From the NCBI GenBank assembly GCA_014529385.2, contig CM043949.1:110205977-110269976 (forward strand): DNA of 64,000 nt, read 5' to 3'. Every line of letters starts with the position of its first letter. The first letter of the stretch is position 1. This document shows, one piece after another, positions 1-11,506 of the stretch. The notes beneath the pieces are model-generated. The model made no database searches. It was not told the origin of the DNA and was given only the letters and a program-made list of their open reading frames with translations. Source of the stretch: Adiantum capillus-veneris (taxonomy: Eukaryota; Streptophyta; Polypodiopsida; Polypodiales; Pteridaceae). The translations under genes were made by a program, and so were the position numbers.

Positions 1-255
1 CTCAAGCCTTACAAAGGTAAGCCACCAAAAGAACCAATAATTGAGGACCCGCCAGAGATCGAAGATCAAGAAGAGGTACTATAGCCCAAATTGATTCTTT
101 GACACAAAGACAAGGTACTAAGACAGGGTAAGATTATCCCATGGTATTTTATTAAATTTAAAAACTATCCTTTTGAAGATGCTAGATGGATGCAAGCAAC
201 ACAGCTTAAGGATAGTATGAACCTTGTCAATTATTACAATGCTACACTAGAGTAA
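1..255 (+). pseudogene. Ty3/gypsy integrase tail and chromodomain remnant
   Basis: Read from base 1, the plus strand gives L-K-P-Y-K-G, the usual end of a plant gypsy integrase. Two in-frame stops follow (TAG at 82-84, TGA at 100-102), and then a chromodomain-like stretch with the spacing of the family: R-Q-G-K-I-I-P-W-Y-F-I-K-F-K-N-Y-P, then E-D-A-R-W. It ends at TAA 253-255. In intact chromoviruses this C-terminal module binds modified histones and steers integration. The fragment is cut by the window edge and is non-functional. It runs opposite to the gypsy pieces from 1,690 onwards, so it belongs to another copy. Confidence 0.7.
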
Positions 256-602
256 GCAATGGTAAATGTTTTCTAAATGAAATATGTTTTTGTCTTATAA
301 GACTAATCCTCTTTTGTGCACAAATTTAAATAGTATGCATGCTTAGAATCATGTTTGTGATGACAACTTCACTCAAACACCAAATAGAATTTGTCACTCT
401 ACTTCGGGAGTATGATATGGACTAAAGAGTAGACATGCTTGCGGAAGCTAAGTCTCCCAAGCACCAAATGGACTAGTCATCCATTCTAGAATGATGTCGT
501 AGAGTAAAAAGGATCCTCTACCCACTAAGAAATGTAGACTAATGACTAAGGCGTTATCTCTTCAACCTCATAGCCGAGGACGACTATGCTTTCAAGAGAG
601 AG

Positions 603-1322
603 GTAATTTCATATAATCTAATATCTAACCAACCCAAATGATTTTCTCATATTAAACTGATCACTTAATGTGGGAGAATAAACGGGAACAAGGGTTAGGA
701 TATAGACATGTGCTTATGGATCTATCTCAACACGGGTCCATGTTACCTAATGGAGCTTAAAGACCTTAGGGTTAGCTTCATTAAAGACCTCAAAAGGTTA
801 TTGTTAGAAAGTCCTTAGACCTAGAACCTTAAGCAAGTTAGGAATGACCTTGATGTGGAAACCCTACCCAAGCTTGAGGTGCTTGTCGTGCTTGTTGACT
901 AAGGTGCTTAAGGTGTTTGTGGGAACCTTGCCCAAGCTTGAGGTGCTTGTCATGTTTAAATGACTAAGATGCTTGAAGTGTTCAATTCAAATATGATCTC
1001 TCAAGATGCATAAAAGACTATCATGCTTAAATGACTAAGGTGCTTGAAGTGTCCAATTCAAACATGATCTCTTAAGAAGCATAAAAGACACATGTCAAGA
1101 TCCTCCCTATTTTGCCCTCATGATGTGCCTATTGGATAGGCTTTAAAGGGTTATAATGGGCATTTAGATGCATTTAAATAAATAAGTAAACTCTTTTTCT
1201 CAAAGAGAAAAAAGAGGACAGTTATCCAAAGGATATAATTAAATAATACGAGAGAGAGAGAGAGAGAGAGAGAGAGGTGGACCAAGCATGAGAGGCGGTA
1301 TACTCTTCTCCCCCCCCCCCCC

Positions 1323-1359
<37 letters not shown>

Positions 1360-1905
1360 ACACAGGGAGAGAGGGGTGGACCAAGCATGAGAGGGGGTAT
1401 ACTCTCCCACACACACACACACACACACACTCATTGTGTGAAGTGCAAAGTGCAAAAGCTCCGTCTTCTTCTCCAACCTTGTTGAGAAGTTGAGAGCCTA
1501 CACCAACACTCTTGGCTATGGAATGCAAATCCAACCAAGAGCCATGCTTCAATTCTTAAGCTTTCCATCTGCTTCATCGTCATTACTATGCTATTATGCT
1601 TTGCTAAGCAAGAAGAGTGATGATAAGTGAGGAACTATTTCTTTCTCCTATTGAATGCTTCTTCTTCCTTTTCCCTAACCTCATTCCAAATAGCTCTCTC
1701 CACCTTTGAAGTTGTTTGAGGCCTTGGGACTGAGGCCGGGGACGGTTAATGCTTTTACAAATTTTATGTTATGCTCGTGATGCATGAAGATTTCCATCTT
1801 CATTGCATCACCTAGGTCACAAGGAACACAAAGATCGTATAATTTTACCAACTCTCTCTTGATGGGAGCATCTATAATACAAAAGCCTATTGGAGGGGGG
1901 ACCGG
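603..1905. repeat. 1.3-kb dispersed repeat, copy 1 (LTR-like)
   Basis: Much of this stretch recurs with scattered differences at about 20,603-22,010: the segment starting near 617/20,615 (ATCTAACCAACCCAAATGA), the block around 1,480-1,680 and the block around 1,690-1,900. The last part overlaps the minus-strand gypsy pol segment, so the repeat joins an LTR-like non-coding part to the start of the integrase region. That is what a deletion derivative of a gypsy element would look like. A purine-rich GTGGGAGAA at 669-677 could be a plus-strand polypurine tract. Exact LTR ends were not found. Confidence 0.55.
1247..1433. repeat. Duplicated block with (GA)n and (CA)n tracts
   Basis: A (GA)n tract is followed by a unit reading GTGGACCAAGCATGAGAG, a poly-C run and (CA)n. 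The same unit then repeats once about 100 bp later (near 1,376), followed by another (CA)n run. Open frames crossing this block are repeat translations and not genes. Confidence 0.8.
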
Positions 1906-2116
1906 CTCCACATAAATTTGGTCCTCAACTGTTATCAAGTTCTTTAAACTCTCTCTCTCTCTTGCAAAAGTATTGTTCATGCCAAGCATTGTGAGTTGCT
2001 ATAGACAGTGCATTGACTCTTGGTCGTCGTGAAAGTGCATTAGCCACTTGATTGTGCTTACCAACAATGTGAGCAATATGAAAATAAAATTGAGAAAGAG
2101 AATTTTCCCACCTCAT
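1690..2116 (-). pseudogene. Ty3/gypsy RNase H end and pre-integrase segment
   Basis: The minus strand shows H-I-V-G-K-H-N-Q-V-A-N-A-L-S-R-R, the hallmark end of the gypsy RNase H domain (normally V-A-D-A-L-S-R). After a frameshift comes a segment with L-C-V-P-C and D-A-M-K-M resembling the linker ahead of the integrase zinc finger. No integrase core follows; the sequence passes into the LTR-like repeat. This is the 3' part of the minus-strand gypsy copy whose upstream domains lie at 2,367-5,560. Confidence 0.7.
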
Positions 2117-2366
2117 TTGTTATTTGGAGTGCTTGGTTTGTGTCATGAAGTGCTTAAGACTTTGGTGATCCATTTATAGGATGAATGGAGTCACAAAAAA
2201 GGTAGTGCTTTCATGTATCAAGGGCATGTAGGACAGCTAGTAGCTCCATTTTGTAGATGCCCAAGACACGCTCATCGGATTTGAGTCTGCGACTCTCATA
2301 TGCTATGGCATCCCTTTTTGAAGCAAGACTACTCCAAGGCAATCTCCACAAGCATCATATTGGACC

Positions 2367-3194
2367 TCAAGTGGTTTTAGAGGTCCGAAAGTGTAAGCAC
2401 ATGTTATTTTCTTTAAGCTTATCAAAAGTATTTTTCTCTTTACCAATCCGTAAGTACTTAACGTTCATCTTTGTTAAGCCATGTAATGGTCTTGCTATTT
2501 GAGAGAATTTGGCTATGAAGCATCTATAGTATGCACACATACCAATAAAGCTTCTTAGCTCATGTAGATTCCTTGGATAAGGCCATGCCTTTATTACCTC
2601 CAACTTTGATGGACCCATAAAGATACCATCTTGAGAGATAATATGACCTAAGTATTGAATCTCTTGAAGGAACAATTTCCTCTTCTTTTGATTGATAAAA
2701 AGCCTGTTCTCCCTCAAAGCTTGAAAAATTACCTGGGGATGTTGCTTATGCTCCTCCAAGGACTAGGAGTAGATGATGATATCATCAAAGAACACTCCAA
2801 TTATTTTTCGGTAAGGTCTAAATATTTTCTCCATTAAACAATTGAACGTGGCTAGAGAATTTGTCGAACCAAAACGCATAACAAGATATTCATAAAGACC
2901 AAACATTTTACGGAACGCAGTCTTTATGATATTTTCATTCACTATCCTTATTTAATGATGGAAACTTTTAAGGTCAATCCTATTGAAGTAGGTCAAACCT
3001 TGTAGCTTATCAAACAGATCTTTGACCCACGGTATGGGAAATTTGTTTCTGATAGTGCGGTGATTTAACGCTTGATAGTCCACACACATGCAGTATGTAC
3101 CATCTTTCTTTTGCATTAAAAGGACTGGAGAACAAAAAGGAGAGGAGCTAGGCCTCACCATCCCTTTGTCTACTAGTTCATGCACTTGCCTCAA
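2367..3194 (-). pseudogene. Ty3/gypsy reverse transcriptase fragments
   Basis: Reading down the minus strand, the N-terminal RT blocks appear first: G-M-V-R-P-S-S-S-P-F-C-S-P-V, then K-K-D-G-T-Y-C-M-C-V-D-Y with N-K-F-P-I-P. In another frame follows the catalytic box as F-F-D-D-I-I-I-Y, and then Y-L-G-H-I-I-S and R-S-F-I-G-M-C-A-Y-Y-R. These match the order of a Ty3/gypsy RT. At least two frameshifts and a stop just after the catalytic box make it non-functional. Confidence 0.85.
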
Positions 3195-3925
3195 AATCTC
3201 CTCTTGTTGAGCTTGAGAAACTCTATAAGGAGGCTTGTTAGGCGGTGACCTTCCTGGTAGGATCTCAATTCGATGTCATCATCCCCTCGTTTTGTAGGTA
3301 AGTCCATAGGGATATCATCGATAAAAACACATTGGAATCCATTTAGAAAAGTAGACATGTCTAACTCTTCTTGATTCCTACCATCTTTACCTAAAACATT
3401 AGGGTCATTAGTGGATTCTTTGACAAAAATCATGTACGTAGAAACCGAGCTTTTAATTGAATTATCAAAAGAAGGTGAATTTACAAGTGTTATAGTACGA
3501 CGAGACTCATTAGCATCTATATACATGCTCTTTTCCCTGTAGGTGAAGTAGGTTCTCTTTTCAGGGAACTTTATGTTGGCATCCATGTGATTGAACCATG
3601 GTACCCCTAGGATAGCATCCTCATGTTGGAGAGGGGAGATGAAGAAATATTCTTTGTCGACATAGCTTTGGACATGAAGCCTCAACTTCCCAATTAAGGG
3701 CGTGACAGATGCTTATTGTCCCTTGAAAGATCCATCAACAGTGACCGTATCTCCCATCTCAAAAGATTGTATCCCCAACTTGGTGGCCAAATCCTTTGAT
3801 ATAAAGTTGAGAATAGAGCCAAGGTCAAACAAGATGAAGGCATCATGATCCCTTACTTTTCCCCAAGCATAGGAGAGAGGTGATTCTTTTCAATGAGCAT
3901 CCTCTTTTGGAGCTTCGATCGTTAA
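3195..3925 (-). pseudogene. Ty3/gypsy aspartic protease and protease-RT linker
   Basis: The protease core reads F-D-L-G-S-I-L-N-F-I-S-K-D-L-A-T-K-L-G. The catalytic D-[ST]-G triplet is D-L-G here, and stops follow (after F-K-G-Q and in the segment after D-A-H). The linker has A-I-L-G-V-P-W-F, the typical end of a gypsy protease. The high-coordinate edge at 3,922-3,925 is the TTAA where the 1,339-bp element sits. Removing that element with one TTAA joins this frame to the zinc-knuckle segment beyond 5,265 without a shift. Confidence 0.8.
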
Positions 3926-5264
3926 CACTAGGTTGGTAATGGGACACTTTTATGTCCTGGAACACTTTTATGTCCTGTGAAGTGACCATTTTCCTTCAAT
4001 TATGTCAAGAGTTTCAAAATGGATTTTGAGGTGCTATCTATCTAGAAATTTGTCTCATGAGCTGAAAAAAACTCGACATTTTTTTGGAATATCAATTCCG
4101 TCTTTAACATTGTCCTTGCACAACATTTCACAACCTAAACTGTGTGAAAAAACGGGTCCTGTTTTTGGCTTTTTTCAACTTTTTGCAACTATACCACTCT
4201 AGAATTCATGTTTGTGAGGTCTATAATGCTAGAGAACTATCTTTAGTAGTCCTCAACCTGTCCTGATGCTTCTAGGGAGAAATAAATATTAAAGTTGTAA
4301 GTTATGACCAAATTACAAAAATTGTCAAATCCTGTTTTTTAGCCAATTTTAGCTCTTCTATGATTTTTTGGGTGGATTTCATGATATCCAAATTCATTTT
4401 TGATTTTCTATGTCGCATATTGTAACATAAAGCGAACATTCCTTGAGTTTTGGGGCACCTAATACCCTATTTTGCATAGTACACAACGATGGTTGATTTT
4501 TTCAATTATGGAAGAAAACGAAACATTCTAGTATATCAAGTATAGCTTTTTTAATATTGTTAGTTTCTTGTGACAACTACATGCATTTTGTAGGTAGGAA
4601 CCATATCTAGTAATAAGGATCAAATTTGGCTAGATATTGAATAGTTTCTGTGGGATTCTACAACTCATAATGTTCAACCCAGTTTTTTCATGTTTGCTGT
4701 ATTTAACACTTCATCTTTGTCCCCAAGATTCCCCTTGGTAAGAGATGTATTATTCTTTTGACATGCTCCATGGCTCCTTATGAACATAAAGAACAATAGG
4801 GAACTAAGAAAACATGCATATATTATTTGTATTGAGCGTGGCTATAGAAACTTTGATGATAGGTTTGCAGAATGGTAAAAATTCAACTTTTTTGTACCTA
4901 TTTATTTTGGCAAAACAAAAAATAGTGAGTGAGAAGCAATCATATGTTTTGATCACCAACCCATTGAAGTTAACTAGGGAATTTATCTCAAGTCCTACAA
5001 AAATCCCTAGTCTTATTTTTATGCAACAAAACACAAGAAATGATTGTTTTGATAAAAATTCACTGGTCCATCAACTTTGGAGGCTTGGTGTGACCAAAAG
5101 ATGAGAAATTTTACAAGTTTCTTATTTTTTCCATGTTTAGTAGGCCTTGAACTATAACCTCATGAAAGGATTTTACAAAATGAGTGGATCTACTATGGTT
5201 TTGGAGGTTTTTTTCAAAACCCTGAAAGGACACTTTTATGTCCTGTTAGGTTACCAACCTAGTG
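3926..5264. mobile_element. 1,339-bp non-autonomous inverted-repeat DNA transposon
   Basis: The element begins CACTAGGTTGGTAA (3,926-3,939) and ends with its exact inverse complement (5,251-5,264). TTAA flanks it on both sides (3,922-3,925 and 5,265-5,268). A subterminal motif GGACACTTTTATGTCCTG occurs near both ends, with a second partial copy on the left. No transposase-like frame is inside. It interrupts a gypsy reading frame exactly, which proves insertion. The CACTA start suggests EnSpm, but those elements make 3-bp duplications. TTAA, or TA if the repeat is taken as starting further out, points towards piggyBac or Tc1/mariner, so the superfamily stays open. Confidence 0.8.
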
Positions 5265-5560
5265 TTAAAGCTCTAGGAGTCTCATTGCGGGAATTTCTTT
5301 TGGGGCAATAACGGTAGCCATGTCCTTGCTCTCCACACTTGAAGCATTTCTTTTGGGGCGGTTAATTAGAAGCAAGCCTTAAGTCATAGACACTCTCCTC
5401 CCTCACCTTCTCCCCAAGGTGAAAACATTACAAACATGGGGGCCAATTAGAAGCAAGGCTTACCTCCGTGACTCTTTCCTCCGTCACTTTCCCCTTAAGG
5501 TGATAACATGTGCAAACATTCTCTATGCATCAATAAGGTAATGTCAAATCTTGAGTTCAA
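5265..5560 (-). pseudogene. Ty3/gypsy gag zinc knuckle
   Basis: The minus strand encodes C-F-K-C-G-E-Q-G-H-G-Y-R-Y-C, a perfect C-X2-C-X4-H-X4-C nucleocapsid knuckle. It is followed by a basic stretch that runs into the transposon insertion at 5,265 and resumes at 3,921. Upstream gag sequence to about 5,560 carries stops. It belongs to the same gypsy copy as the protease and RT pieces at lower coordinates. Confidence 0.8.
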
Positions 5561-5640
5561 CTTGTCAGATTGATCTCTAAGATCCCGGTGTTTTTTCTAC
5601 AACATTATAAATTATTCTCATGGGTGTGTATGTGTGCATA

Positions 5641-6910
<1,270 letters not shown>

Positions 6911-7867
6911 TCTTCTTCTTCTTCTTCTCCTCCTCCGTGGCCTTTGCCATTGCCAAATTGATCAAAGAGGCCATATTCCAAAACAAGGTGAAAATTCACT
7001 ATTGCCTACAGAAGGCTATTGACAAGAATATCATAATAAAAAGCTTCTTTGAGAAAAATAAAAAGTGAAACTTTTATTTTTAGACATGTAGTGTCACAAT
7101 ACAATATGATGCTTTTTTGACAATGAACCATTTACATTACAATATATTCCAAAGGCATAATGTTTGACACAAAATTCAATGCCCCTCTTTAAAGACAGAG
7201 GTACACAACTATCAACGGCTCACAAGGCCCTATAAAACATAATTTAAAATTATCATTAGCTTGTCATGTGGCATTAATCGACAAGCTTTTTCCAATGGTC
7301 CAGATTTGCACCGAAAAATCCACCCTTCCCTAAGGATTCCTTATGTAGTTCAAAAATTAGCTATGGTATTTTCTAAAATGTCTATATTGTCTATATAATC
7401 AGACCATCCACTTTCCAAATATTCCCCGGTGTGTTGCTCATCTCTCTTACCTCCATGCTCCGTGTAGACGATGCTCACCCTCGGGCCTCGATAATGCTGC
7501 TCGCTTTTCCTTTTAATAATGTTGCTTGCTTTCTTTACGTTGGCCACGCGATGTGGCCGATTCTGAGCTCAAAGAGCTGGAAAAAAAACAAGTGATAAAA
7601 TCACAAGGCCTGCCAATAGATGAAACAAATTAAGAACATGGAAGGGAAACACAAATGCGCAAGGACGGAAGTCATATTGTTTGAGAAAGTGATTAGCAGA
7701 TTACATTACAGAATGTCGTTCTCAATGAAGGGTTGAAGAGTAGCAAAATTGCGTTTTTTCAGGATAAAGGTAGGCATAGAATATGGAAACATGGTTTGTT
7801 TTTGTGGACAAGATGAGGGAAGGGAGAGATGACGGGAAAAAGGGAGGGAGGGAGGGAGGTATAAGAA

Positions 7868-8760
7868 TCATTTAGTAATGATTAGATGTGTGGATGAATG
7901 ATCGGACCAGAAGCAAAACTGTGTGCCTATGATGAACAATGCAGGGGGATTTTTAATCCAAACATGATCGAGCTTTGAGTTGTACACAATGGTCACATCA
8001 TGAATTTGTTGTGTGTAGCCATGTGCTTGGAGCTTCTCCTCCAAGTAACGATATTGATTGTTTGTGGGCTCATTGTCTACATTAAAGTCTCCCATGATGA
8101 CACTCATCCGTGTAGAATGGGATTGTTGCAGGAAGGTATAGAGTTGTGTGACCAATGCGGTTGAAGATGTGTTTGGTGATTTGTAGACACATATGATTTC
8201 CCAATCAAGGTGTTCATGAATGGCTAATATAACTTGAATGATTTCTATTCCTGGATCTAGAAATGTTTTTGCAGAGTGGAGCTTGATGCTAGGCTTGTAG
8301 TAGATTGAAACACCTATTTTGCTGTGGTGATGGACATGATGAAACTTTGGTGCAAGATCATTGGAAGGATTTTTCTGCTTTGTTTCTTGGAGGCATAGAA
8401 TGTCAGAACTTGTAAAATTCAAATCGTCTTTGATATGTTTGAGATATTTGTGACTAGAAACGATGTTCAATGATTGAATGATATGATGTGTGTGTTTGTA
8501 TGCGAATGGAAATTTTGTCAAATACTCCCATTTGGCATCATTGTTGAGGCGGTCAAGCTCATCAAGCACAATTTTGTCGACTTTGATTTGAGTTGGATGA
8601 ATCGGATTGAGAATGTGGAGGCTTGATGGATCTTTGATGCGGGAAAGAGCTGTGTAAACCAATCCATGTGAGTTTATTGATGTTGGATCAAAGGCCACTA
8701 TGCTCATTGTCAAGCCTTGTGACCTATGGATAGTGCGTGCATTGTTCGAGAGACAGTGTT
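7868..8760 (-). pseudogene. Helentron: helicase motif VI and EEP endonuclease domain
   Basis: The segment opens with the end of a PIF1-like helicase (H-G-L-V-Y-T-A-L-S-R-I, motif VI) and continues into an endonuclease/exonuclease/phosphatase fold. Visible motifs are D-I-L-C-L-Q-E-T-K-Q (metal-binding Glu), M-G-D-F-N-V-D (catalytic Asp and Asn), K-L-D-H-V-W and a terminal W-S-D-H-S (catalytic Asp and His), all in the expected order. An endonuclease fused behind the helicase is the defining feature of Helentron-type (Helitron2) elements. The domain is open to TAA at 7,868-7,870, but the reading frame differs from that of the upstream helicase. Confidence 0.85.
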
Positions 8761-9954
8761 CAATGCATTTTTACCAACTTGAAATTCTTTTGTTGTTTGA
8801 AAAATTGGTGTCCACTGAGGGCCAATGGGAATCGTATTAAGGTGTTGGTTCACATGTCGTTGTTTGCAGCCTGTTGAGGAATCAAAAAACTCTATCCATG
8901 CAATAGGGCAGTTAGCTCTACTGTCCACAAGCTTCAGAATTCCATCTGCACCATTCACAAGACCGTCAGAAATATCAATATTGCCACCACAAAGTTCGAC
9001 AATCATTTCTGCTTTGAGCTCAATTGTTGAGGACAAGACTGCTGTGTTTTGTGGGTTGTTTGGAACAACTAGGTTTTTTGAGCAATTTTTATGGTGGTTG
9101 TCTCTCGTATGGATTATGTATGCGTGAGTAGGCAATTCCTCAAAAACAAGTCGATTATGTGAGTCTTTCAAGTTGTTGGTGAAGTATAAATGAGGTGTTG
9201 TCAATTTGTTAAAGACCTTGTTGGTATGGTTGGTATTCAAGAGCAACAAATCCTCGGTTGTGTGTTTTGCTTTGCGTATTCTATTGAGAATGGCAATGAA
9301 GTCATTATCTGATTGACGCATTGTTTTTGTGAGCTCGTGGCATTTTATATGGGTGAGCCAGAATGAAGGCGAGAGCAGTTGCAGAGAATCATGTGGCTCC
9401 CTAAATATCCAACGATATCGAGCCGGGCTTGCTTGACACAGGTCACCGCAGAAGATGACATCTAGACCACCGAATGGCTCTATGTGATTGTGCTTAATTG
9501 ATCGTAGCCTTGTGTCTATGATACGCAAGAGTCTATTCCCAATCAAAGATGCCTCATCAAACACAACAAGCTTGAGATTTCTATACAGTTGCGAGAGCTC
9601 GGCAAGGCTCTCAGAAGAAAGAGAAACATTTGGTTGGAAGACAAGGGGCAAACGCAATGCTGAGTGAATCGTTGTCCCTCCAAGGTTGAAAGATGTTTTT
9701 CCTGTATATGCCATTAGCAATGTTGAGGGAAGATGTACATCTAATTCAAGGGAGGCATTGTAGTGACGAATCAAGCCTTGCACGATTGTTTGCAAAGTGA
9801 AAGTTTTTCCCGTTCCTGCACCACCAGTCAAGAAGAGATGGATTGGTTGAGTTGGTTGCAAGCGCTTTCTAATCATAATGTCGTCAAAAAGGGAACGTTG
9901 CTTGATGTTCAACTTGGACACAAGTGAGTGATACTCCTTGTTGCACAATGCCAA
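8710..9954 (-). pseudogene. Helentron PIF1-like helicase domain
   Basis: Superfamily 1 helicase motifs appear in order: Walker A G-G-A-G-T-G-K-T, Walker B L-V-V-F-D-E-A-S, motif III F-C-G-D-L-C-Q, and motif IV L-T-K-T-M-R-Q. This is the strand-separating half of the Rep-helicase of rolling-circle transposons. The frame goes wrong around 8,745-8,765: shifting by one base there restores N-A-R-T-I-H-R-S-Q-G-L-T (motif V) and joins the endonuclease frame. An in-frame stop at 9,955-9,957 separates it from the upstream segment. Confidence 0.9.
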
Positions 9955-9957
9955 TTT

Positions 9958-10635
9958 TCAAAATGTTGGTAAGGATCTTGTAGTGGGATTGCTTGGTTGA
10001 ATATCAAGTGCCAACTCATATTTGTATGACTCGCCAGGCTTAGATCTTGAGGATGAGGGCAATGAAAGTGTGTTTGGGGTTACTGCACATAGTTCGACTC
10101 TACAATATTTTTGATGATTGTCATCTATAATTGCATAGTTTGTGGTAAATTTGTCTTTCCGGATCCAACAATCAACACTTGTCTCAAAGGTTTTCTCATC
10201 GCCGATAAATGGAAGGAACAATAAGAAAAGCTCATGAGAATTCCTCTCTGCATCCTTCTCTAGAATGAAGTTAGCATACCGTATCACTCAAGGGTTCCTA
10301 GACTTGCGGGTAGAGCCACGCACGCATCGGTAGTAGCTTGCATAATCAGCCGAACATATGTGTGCAAGGTTGTATGGACGATGGGTGTACTTGGTGACAA
10401 TATTGTCAAATAAAATGTTAGAATCGTCAGGATTCAAAGTATTCAATGCAGCTCTTCTTTTCAACAACAATGTGCGTTGGCTTTCGAAATCTGCATTGAC
10501 GAACACAAATTTTCTACTCGCACTATGTAAAGGCAATGAAAGAGAAATGTATGTGGCTTGCTGTGATGTCATCTCTTGTGTATTGATCAAAGCACCGCCA
10601 ATTTTTTTCAACCGATCCAACGTTGACGCACTTTA
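9958..10635 (-). pseudogene. Helentron segment between Rep and helicase
   Basis: One reading frame with in-frame stops at 10,288-10,290 and about 9,955. It contains L-K-K-I-G-G-A-L-I-N-T-Q-E-M-T followed by L-S-L-P-L and F-V-F-V-N, the conserved block that follows the catalytic tyrosines in Helitron Rep proteins (the usual pattern is G-N-x-F-L-N-x-x-E-x-x-x-Q-E-A). No separate function is assigned; it is the connector of the Rep-helicase polyprotein. Confidence 0.75.
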
Positions 10636-10639
10636 TTGA

Positions 10640-11506
10640 ATGTCAATGTTTGCATCCCATAGACTACACAACTCTTTATTGAAATTGTTTGTGTAAATGT
10701 CTTTTCAAGAGTAGTGTTGGCTCTGTGATGTTCACCGAAAGGGACTTAATATACACTCCTTCAGTCATTCCCAAAGAGGTCAACCATTCACCATATGACA
10801 CTTTTGAATCATGTCCAAGAGCAAGCAATTGTTCGTCAATGCACTTTTTGCAGGCTAACAATGCGTTTTTCTCCGTTTGTGCCACTGCGGCTGAATATAG
10901 AATCATAGTTTCTCGAGAGGGTGGACGTGGGAAACCAAACCGGCAAAAGCTTTTACGTTTTCTGCATGTTTTACGATGGTAGTGGGCTTGCACGGTTCGA
11001 AGAGACTCTTCTAACAAATTCTTGTCGGTAGCAATATGTGTGTCGATAAAATGTATTGTTTCATTATCCGGTGCTACACCAAAGAGAGGTGCATGTTTTA
11101 CCCAAAGCAATCCATGATCATGCTGACTTCCTCTATTTTGAAACTCGGGCACAAAAAAGTAATCCGTCAACTCACCAAGGATGGCATTGTTGCGTTTCAA
11201 TTCCGTTTTCATTGCGTGAAATCTATGGACATAGTATCGCGCTGTTGTTATAGGATCAGAACGTACAAGTGCACGAATGAATGAGGCCTTGGTTGGGTAA
11301 TCGGTTTCTTTAATTTGAGGATTCAATGCACACAAACATTTTTTCAAAGGGTCCCATCTTTGCTCAGCACATGAAAATGTTACAAAGAAAGTCGGCTGGC
11401 CCAATTGACGAATCATTGCAAACACGTTTCGCTTAAGCTTCACCTTGTAATCGATTGAAGGACGTAGTGATTGGAAGTTGTGGTACCCTAGCTCGGATGA
11501 AAGCAG
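10640..11506 (-). pseudogene. Helentron HUH-type Rep domain, catalytic tyrosines missing
   Basis: Conserved Rep blocks are present: F-F-V-T-F-S-C-A-E-Q-R-W, then A-R-Y-Y-V-H-R-F, then F-V-P-E-F-Q-N-R-G-S-Q-H-D-H-G-L-L-W. The metal-binding triad reads H-D-H, where a hydrophobic residue is usual in the middle. After a frameshift near 10,685-10,695 the sequence gives L-W-D-A-N-I-D-I-Q, then TAA, then directly the post-catalytic block. The tract that should carry the Y-x(n)-Y nickase tyrosines is absent. This Rep could not cut or join DNA. Confidence 0.85.

Noticed and set aside
1-255. Chromodomain as a host chromatin gene
   Set aside because: It follows an integrase-type end and contains stops, so a gypsy remnant explains it better.
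3926-5264. Firm assignment of the inverted-repeat element to piggyBac
   Set aside because: TTAA is palindromic and merges with the inverted repeat, so TTAA and TA duplications cannot be told apart from one copy, and the ends lack the usual piggyBac CCC start.
7350-7547. 65-codon minus-strand frame behind the Helentron endonuclease
   Set aside because: Short, without family motifs and beyond the natural end of the endonuclease.
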